DNA from: Agathobacter ruminis
GTDB lineage: Bacteria > Bacillota > Clostridia > Lachnospirales > Lachnospiraceae
Assembly: GCF_002735305.1 (NCBI RefSeq)
Contig: NZ_PDYG01000006.1
Location: 34,034 to 98,033 of the forward strand
DNA: 64,000 bases
Reading direction: 5' to 3'
Made by a program: the position numbers and the translations under genes. The notes under the pieces were generated by a model, which worked only from the letters and a program-made list of their open reading frames with translations, was not told where the DNA came from and did no database searches. Shown here piece after piece: positions 9,528 to 18,146 of this stretch. Positions within the stretch are counted from its first letter, which is position 1, and every line of letters starts with the position of its first letter.

Positions 9528-10414
9528 TAATGTGATAATAATTCGATGATAAAATGAACAATTCCAAAGGAATATAATACCTGGAAATGATATGCTGAAT
9601 GTTTGAAGTCAATAATCGGATCTTTGATGATTTCCGGTGGCGTAATGGACAATTCCACAGAAGCAAAATTGGATGCATTGACAATGAATAATCCATTATG
9701 TAGATTCAGGAAATCCTCCAAAGAGGCTTGTACATATTCGTCATATTCCATGAAACTGTCGCCCACATAGCGCGAAGCAAATGCAATTGCAGTTTCTTCG
9801 TCCATTGAAAGGAATGAGCGAATTTGATAATCCCCTTCAATTGATTGCGTAATGCAATAATCAACCGGGAAAGCTGTGATTGATTCCGCAGGTAATGGGG
9901 TGAAATCTTCACCGACGAAGCGGATAAAATCATTAAATAATAATTCAAAATAATTTTTGCTCTCAGATGTGATGTTCGGTTCACTGCAAAAAAGATTGTC
10001 AATCAGATGCGTGATGACTTCATGATTGTCGGAATTAATTTCCAAATCGATGATTTCATTTTCGGAACGATAATCTGCAATGATATTTTCCAGATCTGCA
10101 TGCGAAAGAATGCCATCGTCCACCAGAATCTGTCCCAGAAGTAAAAAATCAGGACTTTGTTCGCGCAAGAGCGTCATGACCTGTTCTTCTGTAAGAAAAC
10201 CGTTTTCAACAGCAATTTCGCCGAATTTGCGACCTAAATGAGTTTGTGCAATGATGACTTCTTCAACTTCCTGAGCGGTCATATATCCTTTGCTGATTGC
10301 AAGCGTACCAAGTCGCATGCGGGCATCGGACTCTCGTTTCATGGCATCAAAAAGTTGCTCTTGCGTAACATAATTATGTGCCAAGAGATAGTTGCCAAAA
10401 AATTGAGTATACAT
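9527..10414 (-). CDS. CheX-like phosphatase domain fused to secretion-ATPase-type N-terminal repeats
   Basis: The 295-residue protein has two parts. Residues 1-125 hold three related helical units resembling the N-terminal domain of type II secretion ATPases, each with a G-x-LT/S-x-E/AD pattern (GYMTAQEVEEVIIAQ, GFLTEEQVMTLLREQ, GILSHADLENIIADY). Residues about 135-295 resemble CheX/CheC-type CheY-phosphate phosphatases: SLEDFLNLHNG (about 231-241) carries an acidic residue three positions before Asn 237, though it is Asp rather than the usual Glu. It follows a CheY-like gene by 3 bp, so it probably dephosphorylates that partner. No other chemotaxis gene is nearby. Function is inferred from domains. 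Confidence 0.8.
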   Translation of the reverse strand: MYTQFFGNYLLAHNYVTQEQLFDAMKRESDARMRLGTLAISKGYMTAQEVEEVIIAQTHLGRKFGEIAVENGFLTEEQVMTLLREQSPDFLLLGQILVDDGILSHADLENIIADYRSENEIIDLEINSDNHEVITHLIDNLFCSEPNITSESKNYFELLFNDFIRFVGEDFTPLPAESITAFPVDYCITQSIEGDYQIRSFLSMDEETAIAFASRYVGDSFMEYDEYVQASLEDFLNLHNGLFIVNASNFASVELSITPPEIIKDPIIDFKHSAYHFQVLYSFGIVHFIIELLSH

Positions 10415-10417
10415 ATA

Positions 10418-10795
10418 TTATCTCCCTTTTATACGCTTCGTAATGGTCTCAATTACTTGATCCTTTTCGATTGGCTTTTGGATAAATTCTTTTGCACCGG
10501 CTTCAAGTGCACTCTTTAATTGAGATTTGGTGCCGATGGAAGAGCAGATAATAATAAAAGCATCCGGATTGATTTTCATGATTTCCTCAATTGCAGCATT
10601 CCCGGTCATTTTTGGCATAACAATGTCAAGGAACACAATGTCCGGACGATGCTTGCGATACTTTTCCACGCAATCAGCCCCGTCAACCGCTTCAATAAAA
10701 GTAGGATTGCCGATGGTAAGAATAATATCTTTTAATTGTTTGCGTGCTAAAATGGAATCATCTGTAATTAAAATTTTGCAAGTATTAATATCCAT
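10418..10795 (-). CDS. single-domain CheY-like response regulator
   Basis: Receiver domain of 125 residues with no output domain. The acidic pair (ITDDS), the phosphoacceptor Asp in IVFLDIVMPKMTG, a CSSIG switch segment and the conserved Lys in FIQKPI are all present. The ATG at 10795 is preferred over 10813 because a GAGG site stands 8 bp upstream of it. The CheX-like gene follows after 3 bp. The two genes form an orphan phospho-relay unit; no histidine kinase lies in the window, so the input is unknown. Confidence 0.93.
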   Translation of the reverse strand: MDINTCKILITDDSILARKQLKDIILTIGNPTFIEAVDGADCVEKYRKHRPDIVFLDIVMPKMTGNAAIEEIMKINPDAFIIICSSIGTKSQLKSALEAGAKEFIQKPIEKDQVIETITKRIKGR

Positions 10796-10867
10796 ATGAT
10801 TTACCTCGTTCATTTATATTCATATTTTACATGAAACACTATTTGATTTCAACGATTTTTGTCGGAT

Positions 10868-10896
10868 TTGCAATGACAAGAAATTAAAAATATAGT
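10868..10896 (+). promoter_or_regulatory. promoter of the 114-residue membrane protein gene
   Basis: TTGCAA (10868-10873) and TATAGT (10891-10896) are 17 bp apart, 31 bp before the ATG. Confidence 0.55.
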
Positions 10897-10927
10897 ATGA
10901 TAAGTAATAATATATGGAGGTGCTTTT

Positions 10928-11272
10928 ATGAATTCAATTTATATTATTGATTTCTGTATTTTGGCTGCCGCAATCTATCTTTTGGTGGTTGGAATCGGAA
11001 TGAAAAAGAGCGGAAAAATTCATAAATCAGTTATGGGAGAGGAACTGATTAAAAATTGTGTGGACGAGAAAGCATTTATCGATGCAATTTATCCGTGGAT
11101 GATTGTCTTTTCCATCGCATCGCTGATAGCTGGTATTGCCGGTTTCCTTTTGGATTATTTTAAGGTGATATCATGGGCAAATTATCCGACACTGGGACTG
11201 TTTTTAATTGTATTTTTTTTGTTCATTTTCCAGTATCGACGTGCGTTAAAGAAATATTTCAAGGATATGTAA
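10928..11272 (+). CDS. small membrane protein of unknown function
   Basis: I do not recognise this 114-residue protein. It has three hydrophobic segments (about 4-24, 57-78 and 84-103) separated by short charged loops and ends in a basic tail (RRALKKYFKDM). A GGAGG site stands 7 bp before the ATG and a plausible promoter lies upstream, so it is likely expressed as a single gene. It is divergent from the CheY/CheX-like pair. No signal peptide cleavage site is obvious. Confidence 0.75.
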   Translation: MNSIYIIDFCILAAAIYLLVVGIGMKKSGKIHKSVMGEELIKNCVDEKAFIDAIYPWMIVFSIASLIAGIAGFLLDYFKVISWANYPTLGLFLIVFFLFIFQYRRALKKYFKDM

Positions 11273-11305
11273 TCACAAAAACAGGAAGTGTCGTTGTCAA
11301 AGGTC

Positions 11306-11334
11306 TTGAAGAAAAGTTGGATGAAAGGTATAAT
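11306..11334 (+). promoter_or_regulatory. promoter of the structured RNA
   Basis: TTGAAG (11306-11311), a 17-bp spacer and a perfect TATAAT (11329-11334) predict transcription from about 11341. No reading frame with a start signal follows. Confidence 0.8.
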
Positions 11335-11340
11335 AAAGGT

Positions 11341-11579
11341 ACCTGGAGTGCACGATAACTCTTGCTATTTAGAACCTACATCTACTTTTCATGGGATTCT
11401 TAAATTGCTTCATTAATGTCATGCCCCCCTGGGCTGGCCATGCCGACTTGTCGGAGCCGTCAGCCACCGTACGACAGGCTAGGGGACGGCAGAGGTGTAA
11501 GTTGCGGTTACCCACCTGGCTATGCGCTAGGAGTCTAAATCGCGAGAACCGGCACTTCCGGGATTTTTTGACTTTTTTT
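11341..11579 (+). ncRNA. structured noncoding RNA, family not certain (raiA-motif RNA is the best guess)
   Basis: About 230 nt, GC-richer than its surroundings, lie between a consensus promoter and a T-run. Predicted ends pair: 11345-11351 with 11552-11558, followed by T-runs at 11564-11579. Inside, ATTTA/TAAAT and GATTCTT/AGGAGTC helices continue the closing stem. A branched centre follows with three local hairpins: CCGAC/GTCGG (11443-11454), GCCGTCAGCC with GGCT...GACGGC (11457-11490), and AGGTG/CACCT (11493-11517). The multi-branched centre argues against 6S RNA, which is one long interrupted hairpin. A raiA-motif RNA, known from Clostridia, fits the size and shape, but I cannot confirm the family by eye. 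No translated product is credible. Confidence 0.72.
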
Positions 11580-11596
11580 ACTTGCTGTGGTATTAT
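11568..11596 (+). promoter_or_regulatory. promoter of pheST, embedded in the preceding RNA terminator
   Basis: TTGACT (11568-11573), a 17-bp spacer and TATTAT (11591-11596) lie directly before the T-box leader. The -35 box and spacer coincide with the T-run that ends the structured RNA. Confidence 0.75.
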
Positions 11597-11602
11597 AGCA
11601 AA

Positions 11603-11880
11603 AGTTTCATAAATATAAAGGCAATGAATGTGTTCAGTAGATGATCAACACCGCTTCCAGAGAGAGAAAATCACCGGCTGTAAATTTTCTTATTCAGGAT
11701 GAACATTGAATTTCGCACAGGAGCTGCATGGGTGAACAAAAGATTAGTCCATGCCGTATGATGCGCGTTAAGCAAAACCGAGTGTCCGTATTCCATGAAT
11801 ACGGGAATCAGGGTGGTATCGCGGAACAGACAGTTTCGTCCCTTATTATGCAGATAAGGTGACGGAGCTTTTTTTATTTT
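11603..11880 (+). promoter_or_regulatory. T-box leader for phenylalanine (pheST)
   Basis: Transcription-attenuation riboregulator that senses uncharged tRNA-Phe. The T-box sequence AGGGTGGTATCGCGG is at 11810-11824. Stem I features are visible: AGTAGATGA near 11636, the AGAGAGAG bulge region near 11657 and GGAGCTGCATGGGTGAA near 11720. The likely specifier is TTC at 11712-11714, within GAATTTCGCA, matching a Phe codon and the genes downstream. The terminator hairpin at 11837-11864 competes with the antiterminator that contains the T-box. Confidence 0.95.
11837..11875 (+). terminator. T-box controlled terminator before pheS
   Basis: CGTCCCTTAT (11837-11846) pairs with ATAAGG-T-GACG (11854-11864) and is followed by seven Ts (11869-11875). 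Formation depends on tRNA-Phe charging through the T-box. Confidence 0.9.
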
Positions 11881-11902
11881 CAGAAAAAAGAGGAGAAAGA
11901 CA

Positions 11903-12925
11903 ATGAAAGAGAAACTGCAACAGATTAAAGAAAAAGCAATTGCAGCAATTGAAGCAACAGACGGACTGGAAAAATTAAATGATGTTCGTATGGCTGTACT
12001 CGGCAAAACCGGTGAATTGACTGCTGTATTAAAGGGCATGAAAGATGTGGCCCCGGAAGACAGACCGAAAGTGGGACAGCTTGTCAATGAGACAAGAGAA
12101 GCCATTGAAGCATTGCTTGAAGAAAAAAAGGTAAAATTCGAAGAGGAAGCACTTAAAAAGCGTTATGAATCAGAGAAAATCGATGTTACAATGCCTTCTT
12201 CCAAGCATACGCATGGCAATTTGCATCCAATCACACAGGTGAAAAATCAGTTGACCGATATTTTCGGCTCAATGGGATTTGAAGTATATGAAGGAACGGA
12301 AATCGAGACGGATTATTATAATTTCACTGCTTTAAATACTCCGCAGGATCATCCGGCGCGTGATATGCAGGATACATTCTATCTGTCTCCGGAGTTTTTG
12401 CTTCGTACACAGACTTCTGCTGGTCAGATTCATGTTATGGAAAATCAGAAGCCACCGATTAAAATCATTTCTCCGGGAAAGGTATTCCGTTCCGATGATG
12501 ATGCAACCCATTCACCAATGTTCTCTCAGATGGAGGGACTGGTCGTGGACAAAGGTATCACACTTTGCGATTTGAAGGGTATGCTGGATGAATTCGTACA
12601 GGAAGTATTCGGAAAAGGTACTACAACACGTTTGAGACCTTCTTATTTCCCGTTTACCGAGCCATCCGTAGAAGTTGATGTCAGCTGCTTCCAGTGCGGC
12701 GGAAAAGGCTGCAAACTCTGCAAGGGAACAGGATGGATTGAAGTGCTCGGAGCCGGTGTAGTCAACAAAAAGGTACTGGAAGGCTGCGGCATTGATACGG
12801 ACATCTACAGTGGATTTGCATTTGGTATCGGCGTTGAGCGTATTGCAATGCTCAAGTACGGAATCAATAATATCAAATTGTTATTTGAATCCGATATGCG
12901 TGTATTAAAGCAGATTGACGACTAG
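11903..12925 (+). CDS. pheS: phenylalanyl-tRNA synthetase alpha subunit
   Basis: Catalytic subunit of the alpha2-beta2 class II synthetase. The N-terminal coiled-coil tRNA-binding arm covers about residues 1-85. Motif 2 ([21 protein letters not shown], residues near 193-213) and motif 3 ([14 protein letters not shown] near 310) are intact. The 340 residues match the family. GGAGAAAGACA precedes the ATG. pheT follows after 23 bp, in one T-box-controlled transcript that probably continues into queA. Confidence 0.98.
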   Translation: MKEKLQQIKEKAIAAIEATDGLEKLNDVRMAVLGKTGELTAVLKGMKDVAPEDRPKVGQLVNETREAIEALLEEKKVKFEEEALKKRYESEKIDVTMPSSKHTHGNLHPITQVKNQLTDIFGSMGFEVYEGTEIETDYYNFTALNTPQDHPARDMQDTFYLSPEFLLRTQTSAGQIHVMENQKPPIKIISPGKVFRSDDDATHSPMFSQMEGLVVDKGITLCDLKGMLDEFVQEVFGKGTTTRLRPSYFPFTEPSVEVDVSCFQCGGKGCKLCKGTGWIEVLGAGVVNKKVLEGCGIDTDIYSGFAFGIGVERIAMLKYGINNIKLLFESDMRVLKQIDD

Positions 12926-12948
12926 AAATTGGGAAAGGAGATACCATT

Positions 12949-15369
12949 ATGTTAGCACCACTGAGCTGGTTAAAAGAATATGTAGATATTGATGTCACTC
13001 CACAGGAGTTGGAAGATAAATTATTTTCATGCGGATTTGAGGTAGAAGAGCGATATGAAGTCGGCAAAGATATCTCAAAGGTCGTAGTAGGTTATGTCAA
13101 GGAGTGTGAACCGATTCCGGATACCCATTTGCATTTGTGCAAAGTGGATGCGGGAGAAGCAGGAATCCTCCAGATTTGCTGCGGCGCAGATAACGTGAAA
13201 GCCGGCGGCAAATATCCGCTTGCATTAATCGGAGCAACGGTTTATGCGACAGCAAAAGATCATGTAACCATCGAAGGCGTGATGGAAATCGGACAGGGCA
13301 AATTGCGCGGCTATGATTCTTTCGGAATGCTTTGTTCCGGAGTAGAACTTGGCTTAAATGAGGATCTTTACCCGGGAGCAGGATACAACGGTCTTTTGGT
13401 ATTGCCTGAGGACGCACCGATCGGAGCGGATGTGAAGCCGATTCTTGGTCTGGATGATCAGATTTATGATATTGCAATTACGGCAAACCGTCCGGATTGC
13501 CAGAGCATTTACGGTATCGCAAGAGAAGTTGCTGCCGTATTGTGCAAGGAATTAAAAGCACCTTCTTTGGATTTTACACCGAAGGATACAATGAAAGATG
13601 ATTTTTCGGTATCGGTAGAAGCGACGGATTTGTGTCCGCGTTATTCGGCACATTATGTATATGATGTCAAGATTGGACCTTCACCGGCATGGATGAGACG
13701 TCGTCTGGCACTGACCGGAATTTCTTCGATTTCCAATATTGTCGATATCACCAATTATGTATTAAAAGAATTTGGTCAGCCGATGCATGCGTTTGATTAT
13801 CGCTTTATCGAAGGCAATCAAATTTGTGTTCGCCGTGCAAAAGAAGGCGAGAAAATCGTGACACTCGACGAGAAGGAATTTGAATTAAATGATCAGAATC
13901 TGATTATCTGCGACGGCAAAAAGCCTGTTGCTTTGGCCGGAATCATGGGTGGCTTAAATTCCGAAATCAAAGATGATACGACTGAGGTAATGTTTGAGGC
14001 TGCAAAATTTGCCAGAGACAATATCCGCAAGTCATCCCGTGCCCTTGGACAGGCATCGGATTCCAGCGCTTTATATGCAAAGGGCGTTTACGAATATACA
14101 ACCGTGATGGCGATGAAGCGTGCGCTTCATTTGATCGAAGAGCTGGGCTGCGGAACCGTTTCGGCTTCCCATTTTGAACAGAATACCGGCAACTCCGTTG
14201 AGCCGACCGAGATGAAAGTGTCGATTAATAAAGTCAATGGCGTATTGGGAATTACCGTACCGAATGAGGATATTGTCCGAATTCTTACCAACCTGAATAT
14301 GGCTCCGGTAATCAACGGCGATGAACTGACTTTACAGATCCCGGCATATCGTGAAGATATGGAAGATTATCCGGATGTTGCGGAAGAAGTAATCCGTATG
14401 TATGGATATGATCATGTCAAATCTACTTTCATGCCTACCGCGCAGGTAACCATGGGTGGATTGAATCTGCGTCAGAAGAGTGAATTAAAGATCAAACGTG
14501 CACTCTGTGCTGCAGGTGCTTATGAAGGTATGCATTATTCTTTCTTCTCCCCAAGTGACCTGGATCTCCTTCGTTTGCCGGAGAATGCGAAAGAGCGCAA
14601 TGCGATTCAGCTGATCAATCCAATCAATATTGATTTGTCTTTGATGAGAACCACACTGGCACCGGAAATGCTCCGTGCAATGGCTGGAAACCAGAAAAAA
14701 GGAATCACGGAAGGACGCATTTTTGAACTTGGCAATATCTTCATTCCAAAGTCTCTTCCGTTGACCGAATATCCGGATGAGAGAGAAACTATCTGCATCG
14801 GTGTGTTTGGAAAAGAAGAGAATTTCTTTACCATCAAGGGACTTGGTGATGTAGTTGCCGATACACTTGGTGTGAAATTTGATTATGAAGCAGGCACAAA
14901 GACATTCCTTCATCCATATCAGACAGCAATTGTTTCCTGCGATGGGGAAACGGTTGGTTATGTCGGAAAAGTATCCTACGAAGTGGCCGATGAGCTGAAT
15001 ATGACCGTGGATTCTTTTGTGATGGAACTTGACCTTCGTGTTCTTTCGAAGTATTATGGTAAGCCACAGGTATTTGTACCAATTTCAAAATTTGATGAAG
15101 AAAAGAGAGATTTCGCTTTTGTTGTAGATAAGAATACAACCTGTGCAGAAGTAGAAAAACGAATCTATGCTGCATGCGATTATGTCACCTCTGTTACACT
15201 GTTCGATGTTTATGAAGGAAGTCAGCTTCCGGATGACAAGAAGAGTATGGCATTTTCGGTTGTATTTACTCCGAGAGATGAAAAATTGAAAGGCAAAAAG
15301 GTGGAAGGCTTTGTTGAGACCATCTTAAATGACTTAAAAGAAAATCTCGGGGCAACACTCAGAGCGTAA
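12949..15369 (+). CDS. pheT: phenylalanyl-tRNA synthetase beta subunit
   Basis: Structural and editing subunit of PheRS, 806 residues. Visible domains in order: tRNA-binding EMAP/OB domain (about 40-150, containing [10 protein letters not shown]), B3/B4 editing domain (about 205-375), B5 domain (about 405-470), the inactive synthetase-like core, and the C-terminal ferredoxin-fold anticodon-binding domain (about 712-805, starting [15 protein letters not shown]). Length and domain order are standard for bacteria. It follows pheS closely with a strong AAGGAG site. Confidence 0.98.
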   Translation: MLAPLSWLKEYVDIDVTPQELEDKLFSCGFEVEERYEVGKDISKVVVGYVKECEPIPDTHLHLCKVDAGEAGILQICCGADNVKAGGKYPLALIGATVYATAKDHVTIEGVMEIGQGKLRGYDSFGMLCSGVELGLNEDLYPGAGYNGLLVLPEDAPIGADVKPILGLDDQIYDIAITANRPDCQSIYGIAREVAAVLCKELKAPSLDFTPKDTMKDDFSVSVEATDLCPRYSAHYVYDVKIGPSPAWMRRRLALTGISSISNIVDITNYVLKEFGQPMHAFDYRFIEGNQICVRRAKEGEKIVTLDEKEFELNDQNLIICDGKKPVALAGIMGGLNSEIKDDTTEVMFEAAKFARDNIRKSSRALGQASDSSALYAKGVYEYTTVMAMKRALHLIEELGCGTVSASHFEQNTGNSVEPTEMKVSINKVNGVLGITVPNEDIVRILTNLNMAPVINGDELTLQIPAYREDMEDYPDVAEEVIRMYGYDHVKSTFMPTAQVTMGGLNLRQKSELKIKRALCAAGAYEGMHYSFFSPSDLDLLRLPENAKERNAIQLINPINIDLSLMRTTLAPEMLRAMAGNQKKGITEGRIFELGNIFIPKSLPLTEYPDERETICIGVFGKEENFFTIKGLGDVVADTLGVKFDYEAGTKTFLHPYQTAIVSCDGETVGYVGKVSYEVADELNMTVDSFVMELDLRVLSKYYGKPQVFVPISKFDEEKRDFAFVVDKNTTCAEVEKRIYAACDYVTSVTLFDVYEGSQLPDDKKSMAFSVVFTPRDEKLKGKKVEGFVETILNDLKENLGATLRA

Positions 15370-15383
15370 TAGCAGGCAAAAAA

Positions 15384-16421
15384 ATGGATGTAAAAGATTT
15401 TTATTATGATTTACCACAGGAACTGATTGCGCAGGATCCGCTTGAGGACAGAAGCTCTTCAAGACTGATGGTATTAAACCGGACAACAGGTGCGGTAACA
15501 CATAAGATTTTTTCGGATATCATTGATTATTTAAATCCGGGTGACTGTCTGGTTTTAAATAATACAAAAGTCATTCCGGCCCGTCTTTTTGGCGTAAAAG
15601 AAGAAACAGGAGCTCATGTTGAGGTTCTGTTGCTGAAGCGCAAAGAGAACGACAACTGGGAATGTCTTGTCCGTCCGGGCAAAAAATTAAAGCCGGGCGC
15701 CAAGGTGATTTTTGGTGACGGACTGCTGCACGGTGAGATTACCGATGTGCTTGAAGAAGGAAATCGTGAAATTCATTTTACTTATGAAGGCATTTTTGAG
15801 GAAATTCTCGACCAGCTTGGCCAGATGCCGCTTCCGCCATATATCACGCATGAACTCAAAGATAAAAATCGTTATCAGACCGTTTATGCGAAATATGACG
15901 GCTCAGCTGCCGCACCGACGGCCGGACTTCATTTTACAAAAGAACTGCTGCAGAAAGTAAAAGACAAAGGGGTTTTGATTGCTGAGGTTACTTTGCATGT
16001 AGGATTGGGTACATTCAGACCGGTAAAGGTGGAGAATGTACTCGACCACCATATGCATTCGGAATATTATCAGATCACGCAAGAGGCCGCGGATTTGATC
16101 AACCAGACCAAGGCAAACGGACACCGTGTCATTTCTGTTGGAACCACAAGCACCCGAACATTGGAATCTGCCGCGGATGAAAATGGTTTCCTGAAGGCAA
16201 CCAGCGGATGGACCCAGATTTTTATCTATCCGGGTTATCAGTTTAAGGTGATTGACTGCCTGATCACCAATTTCCATTTGCCGGAGTCTACGTTAGTCAT
16301 GCTTGTTTCAGCACTTGCGGGAAGAGAACATGTATTGGCTGCCTACGAAGAGGCGGTGAAAGAACGCTATCGTTTCTTCAGTTTCGGAGATGCCATGTTT
16401 ATCACGGATGACGAAAAATAA
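15384..16421 (+). CDS. queA: S-adenosylmethionine:tRNA ribosyltransferase-isomerase
   Basis: Makes epoxyqueuosine at the wobble position of GUN tRNAs by transferring the ribosyl part of SAM to preQ1. The 345 residues begin with [24 protein letters not shown], shortened here to the diagnostic DLPxELIAQxP, and contain [24 protein letters not shown] and [10 protein letters not shown]. It starts 14 bp after pheT and lacks a strong ribosome-binding site, so it may be translated by coupling in the pheST transcript. Confidence 0.97.
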   Translation: MDVKDFYYDLPQELIAQDPLEDRSSSRLMVLNRTTGAVTHKIFSDIIDYLNPGDCLVLNNTKVIPARLFGVKEETGAHVEVLLLKRKENDNWECLVRPGKKLKPGAKVIFGDGLLHGEITDVLEEGNREIHFTYEGIFEEILDQLGQMPLPPYITHELKDKNRYQTVYAKYDGSAAAPTAGLHFTKELLQKVKDKGVLIAEVTLHVGLGTFRPVKVENVLDHHMHSEYYQITQEAADLINQTKANGHRVISVGTTSTRTLESAADENGFLKATSGWTQIFIYPGYQFKVIDCLITNFHLPESTLVMLVSALAGREHVLAAYEEAVKERYRFFSFGDAMFITDDEK

Positions 16422-16423
16422 AC

Positions 16424-16452
16424 TTGTAAAAATATGCTCCTTGTAATATGAT
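16424..16452 (+). promoter_or_regulatory. possible promoter of the PilZ gene
   Basis: TTGTAA (16424-16429) and TATGAT (16447-16452) are 17 bp apart. The -35 box is a weak match, so this call is tentative. Confidence 0.4.
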
Positions 16453-16501
16453 GATATTAGTTAAATCGGGTTGTTATATCACAGGACAGGAGATTTTTAC
16501 A

Positions 16502-16840
16502 ATGGAAGAAAAAAGAAAGCACAAACGCTTAGACTTGGATGTCTCAGTTCAATTGGAAAGATTGGATGAGGATGGGGTTACTACATTAAAGTATGTGCAT
16601 GTGAATGTCACAGATATTTCCCGCAGCGGTCTTGGATTCCGTGCGAATCAGAAGCTTGAAGTCGGCACTTATTATGATACCAAGATTCAGATTTGGACAA
16701 AAGAAGTTGTCGATGCGGTAATTGAGATCGTTCGTGGAGAAGAAAGAGACGGTGAATATCATTATGGTGCCATCTTTATCGGCATGACAGATACGGATGC
16801 ATTAAAGATTGATATTTATCAGATTTTCAATGATTTATAA
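16502..16840 (+). CDS. PilZ-domain protein, putative c-di-GMP receptor
   Basis: Single-domain protein of 112 residues. Both c-di-GMP contact motifs are present: RxxxR as RKHKR (residues 5-9) and D/NxSxxG as DISRSG (about 40-45). It thus should bind c-di-GMP, but no cyclase or phosphodiesterase gene is in the window. The ATG at 16502 is chosen because AGGAG lies 7-8 bp upstream; an earlier in-frame ATG at 16448 has no such site and would add an atypical N-terminus. The gene ends at its own terminator. Confidence 0.9.
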   Translation: MEEKRKHKRLDLDVSVQLERLDEDGVTTLKYVHVNVTDISRSGLGFRANQKLEVGTYYDTKIQIWTKEVVDAVIEIVRGEERDGEYHYGAIFIGMTDTDALKIDIYQIFNDL

Positions 16841-16860
16841 AATTTAGAACATGTTTTTCA

Positions 16861-16887
16861 AAGGCCTGCAGTTTGCGGGCCTTTTTT
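16861..16887 (+). terminator. intrinsic terminator after the PilZ gene
   Basis: AAGGCCTGC (16861-16869) pairs with GCGGGCCTT (16875-16883) around a 5-base loop, followed by a T-run to 16887. Confidence 0.85.
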
Positions 16888-16907
16888 CTTACGATGAGGA
16901 GAATTTT

Positions 16908-18137
16908 ATGAAAGCAAATCAACTCGAACTTTATCCGGTCAGACCGGTTACAAACCCACATGAAATTCATGCACAGGTGCCGGGATCGAAGAGCATTACT
17001 AATCGTGCCTTGCTTCTGGCTGCGATGGCGGACGGGAAAACCTGTCTGCATTCTGTTCTGTTTTCCGATGATTCGCGTGTGTTCATGCAGGCTCTGCTGG
17101 ATTTGGGTTTTGAAGTGGATATTGATGAAACAAATGCATGTGTGACAATCACCGGACTTGGCGGTCGTATTCCAAAGGAATGTGCAGAGGTATATGTCGG
17201 TAGTGCCGGAACTGCAGCACGCTTTCTGACTGCTTTTCTGGGGCTGTCAATCGGTCGATATCGCATGACCTGTTCCGAACAGATGCAAAAACGCCCGATG
17301 AAAGAACTGCTTGGTGCACTCGAAGAAATCGGCGTCCGAATCGAATATGAGCAGGAACCGTATCATTTTCCGTTTACAATCGGGATGGGGCGTCTGCGTA
17401 CAAACAGCACGACGGTCTGCATAGACAAGAGCAGCCAGTTTTTGAGTGCTCTTTTGATTGCAAAACCGCTTTTGCCGCCAGCCTTTGAAATCCATATTAC
17501 CGGAACGCATGGTATGAAATATGTCGAAATTACCGAAAAAATGATTGCGGATTTTCATACCGGCGATTATATCATTGAGCCGGATGTGTCGGCAGCATGC
17601 TATTTTTATGCGATGGGAGCGATTCTCGGACAAAAGAGCATAGTGGCAAATGTACATTTTGACAGTATGCAGGGAGATCTTGCTTTTTTACATGTTTTAG
17701 AGAAAATGGGATGTCAGTTGAGAGAGACGGAAGAAGGCATTGAACTGATTCCGGGCAAACAGTTGCACGGAGGCAGTTTTGATTTCAGTGAATTTTCGGA
17801 TCAGGCTTTAACCATGGCAGCGATTGCAGTATTTGCAGATTCCGATGTCCAAATCGAAGGCGTCGATCATATTCGGATGCAGGAGTGCGACCGGATCAAT
17901 GCGATTTTGTGTAATTTAAAAGAAATGGGAATTGAGGCTGCCGAATCTGATGGCGTGATTACAATTCATCCGTCCAAACCGCATGCGGCGCAGATTCAGA
18001 CGTTTGACGATCATCGTGTGGCAATGGCATTTACGATGCCGGGGCTGATCATAGATGGGATTATCATTGAAAATCCGATGTGCTGTCGCAAGACATTCGA
18101 GAATTATTTCGAATGCCTTGAACAGGATTTGTACTAA
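16908..18137 (+). CDS. aroA: 3-phosphoshikimate 1-carboxyvinyltransferase (EPSP synthase)
   Basis: Shikimate-pathway enzyme joining PEP and shikimate 3-phosphate. The 409 residues have the PGSKSITNRALL substrate motif near the start, VGSAGTAARF in the PEP-binding loop, QMQKRPM, and FDDHRVAMAF near the C-terminus, which places it in the EPSP synthase family. The PEP loop differs from E. coli GNAGTAMRPL. The ATG at 16908 follows GAGGAG; the open frame further upstream runs through the preceding terminator and is not used. It is convergent with tyrA, with 9 bp between stops. Confidence 0.95.
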   Translation: MKANQLELYPVRPVTNPHEIHAQVPGSKSITNRALLLAAMADGKTCLHSVLFSDDSRVFMQALLDLGFEVDIDETNACVTITGLGGRIPKECAEVYVGSAGTAARFLTAFLGLSIGRYRMTCSEQMQKRPMKELLGALEEIGVRIEYEQEPYHFPFTIGMGRLRTNSTTVCIDKSSQFLSALLIAKPLLPPAFEIHITGTHGMKYVEITEKMIADFHTGDYIIEPDVSAACYFYAMGAILGQKSIVANVHFDSMQGDLAFLHVLEKMGCQLRETEEGIELIPGKQLHGGSFDFSEFSDQALTMAAIAVFADSDVQIEGVDHIRMQECDRINAILCNLKEMGIEAAESDGVITIHPSKPHAAQIQTFDDHRVAMAFTMPGLIIDGIIIENPMCCRKTFENYFECLEQDLY

Positions 18138-18146
18138 GTTTGATTA

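Noticed and set aside
11341..11579. Calling the structured RNA a 6S RNA
   Set aside because: The ends pair as in 6S, but the centre is multi-branched with at least three local hairpins, not one long hairpin with a central bubble. Kept as unassigned with raiA-motif as best guess.
11391..11612. A 73-codon open frame across the structured RNA region
   Set aside because: No ribosome site, unusual composition, and it crosses the terminator and the pheST promoter. It is a chance frame.
16448..16501. N-terminal extension of the PilZ protein
   Set aside because: The extension has no ribosome site and overlaps the candidate promoter; the internal ATG at 16502 has AGGAG in good position.
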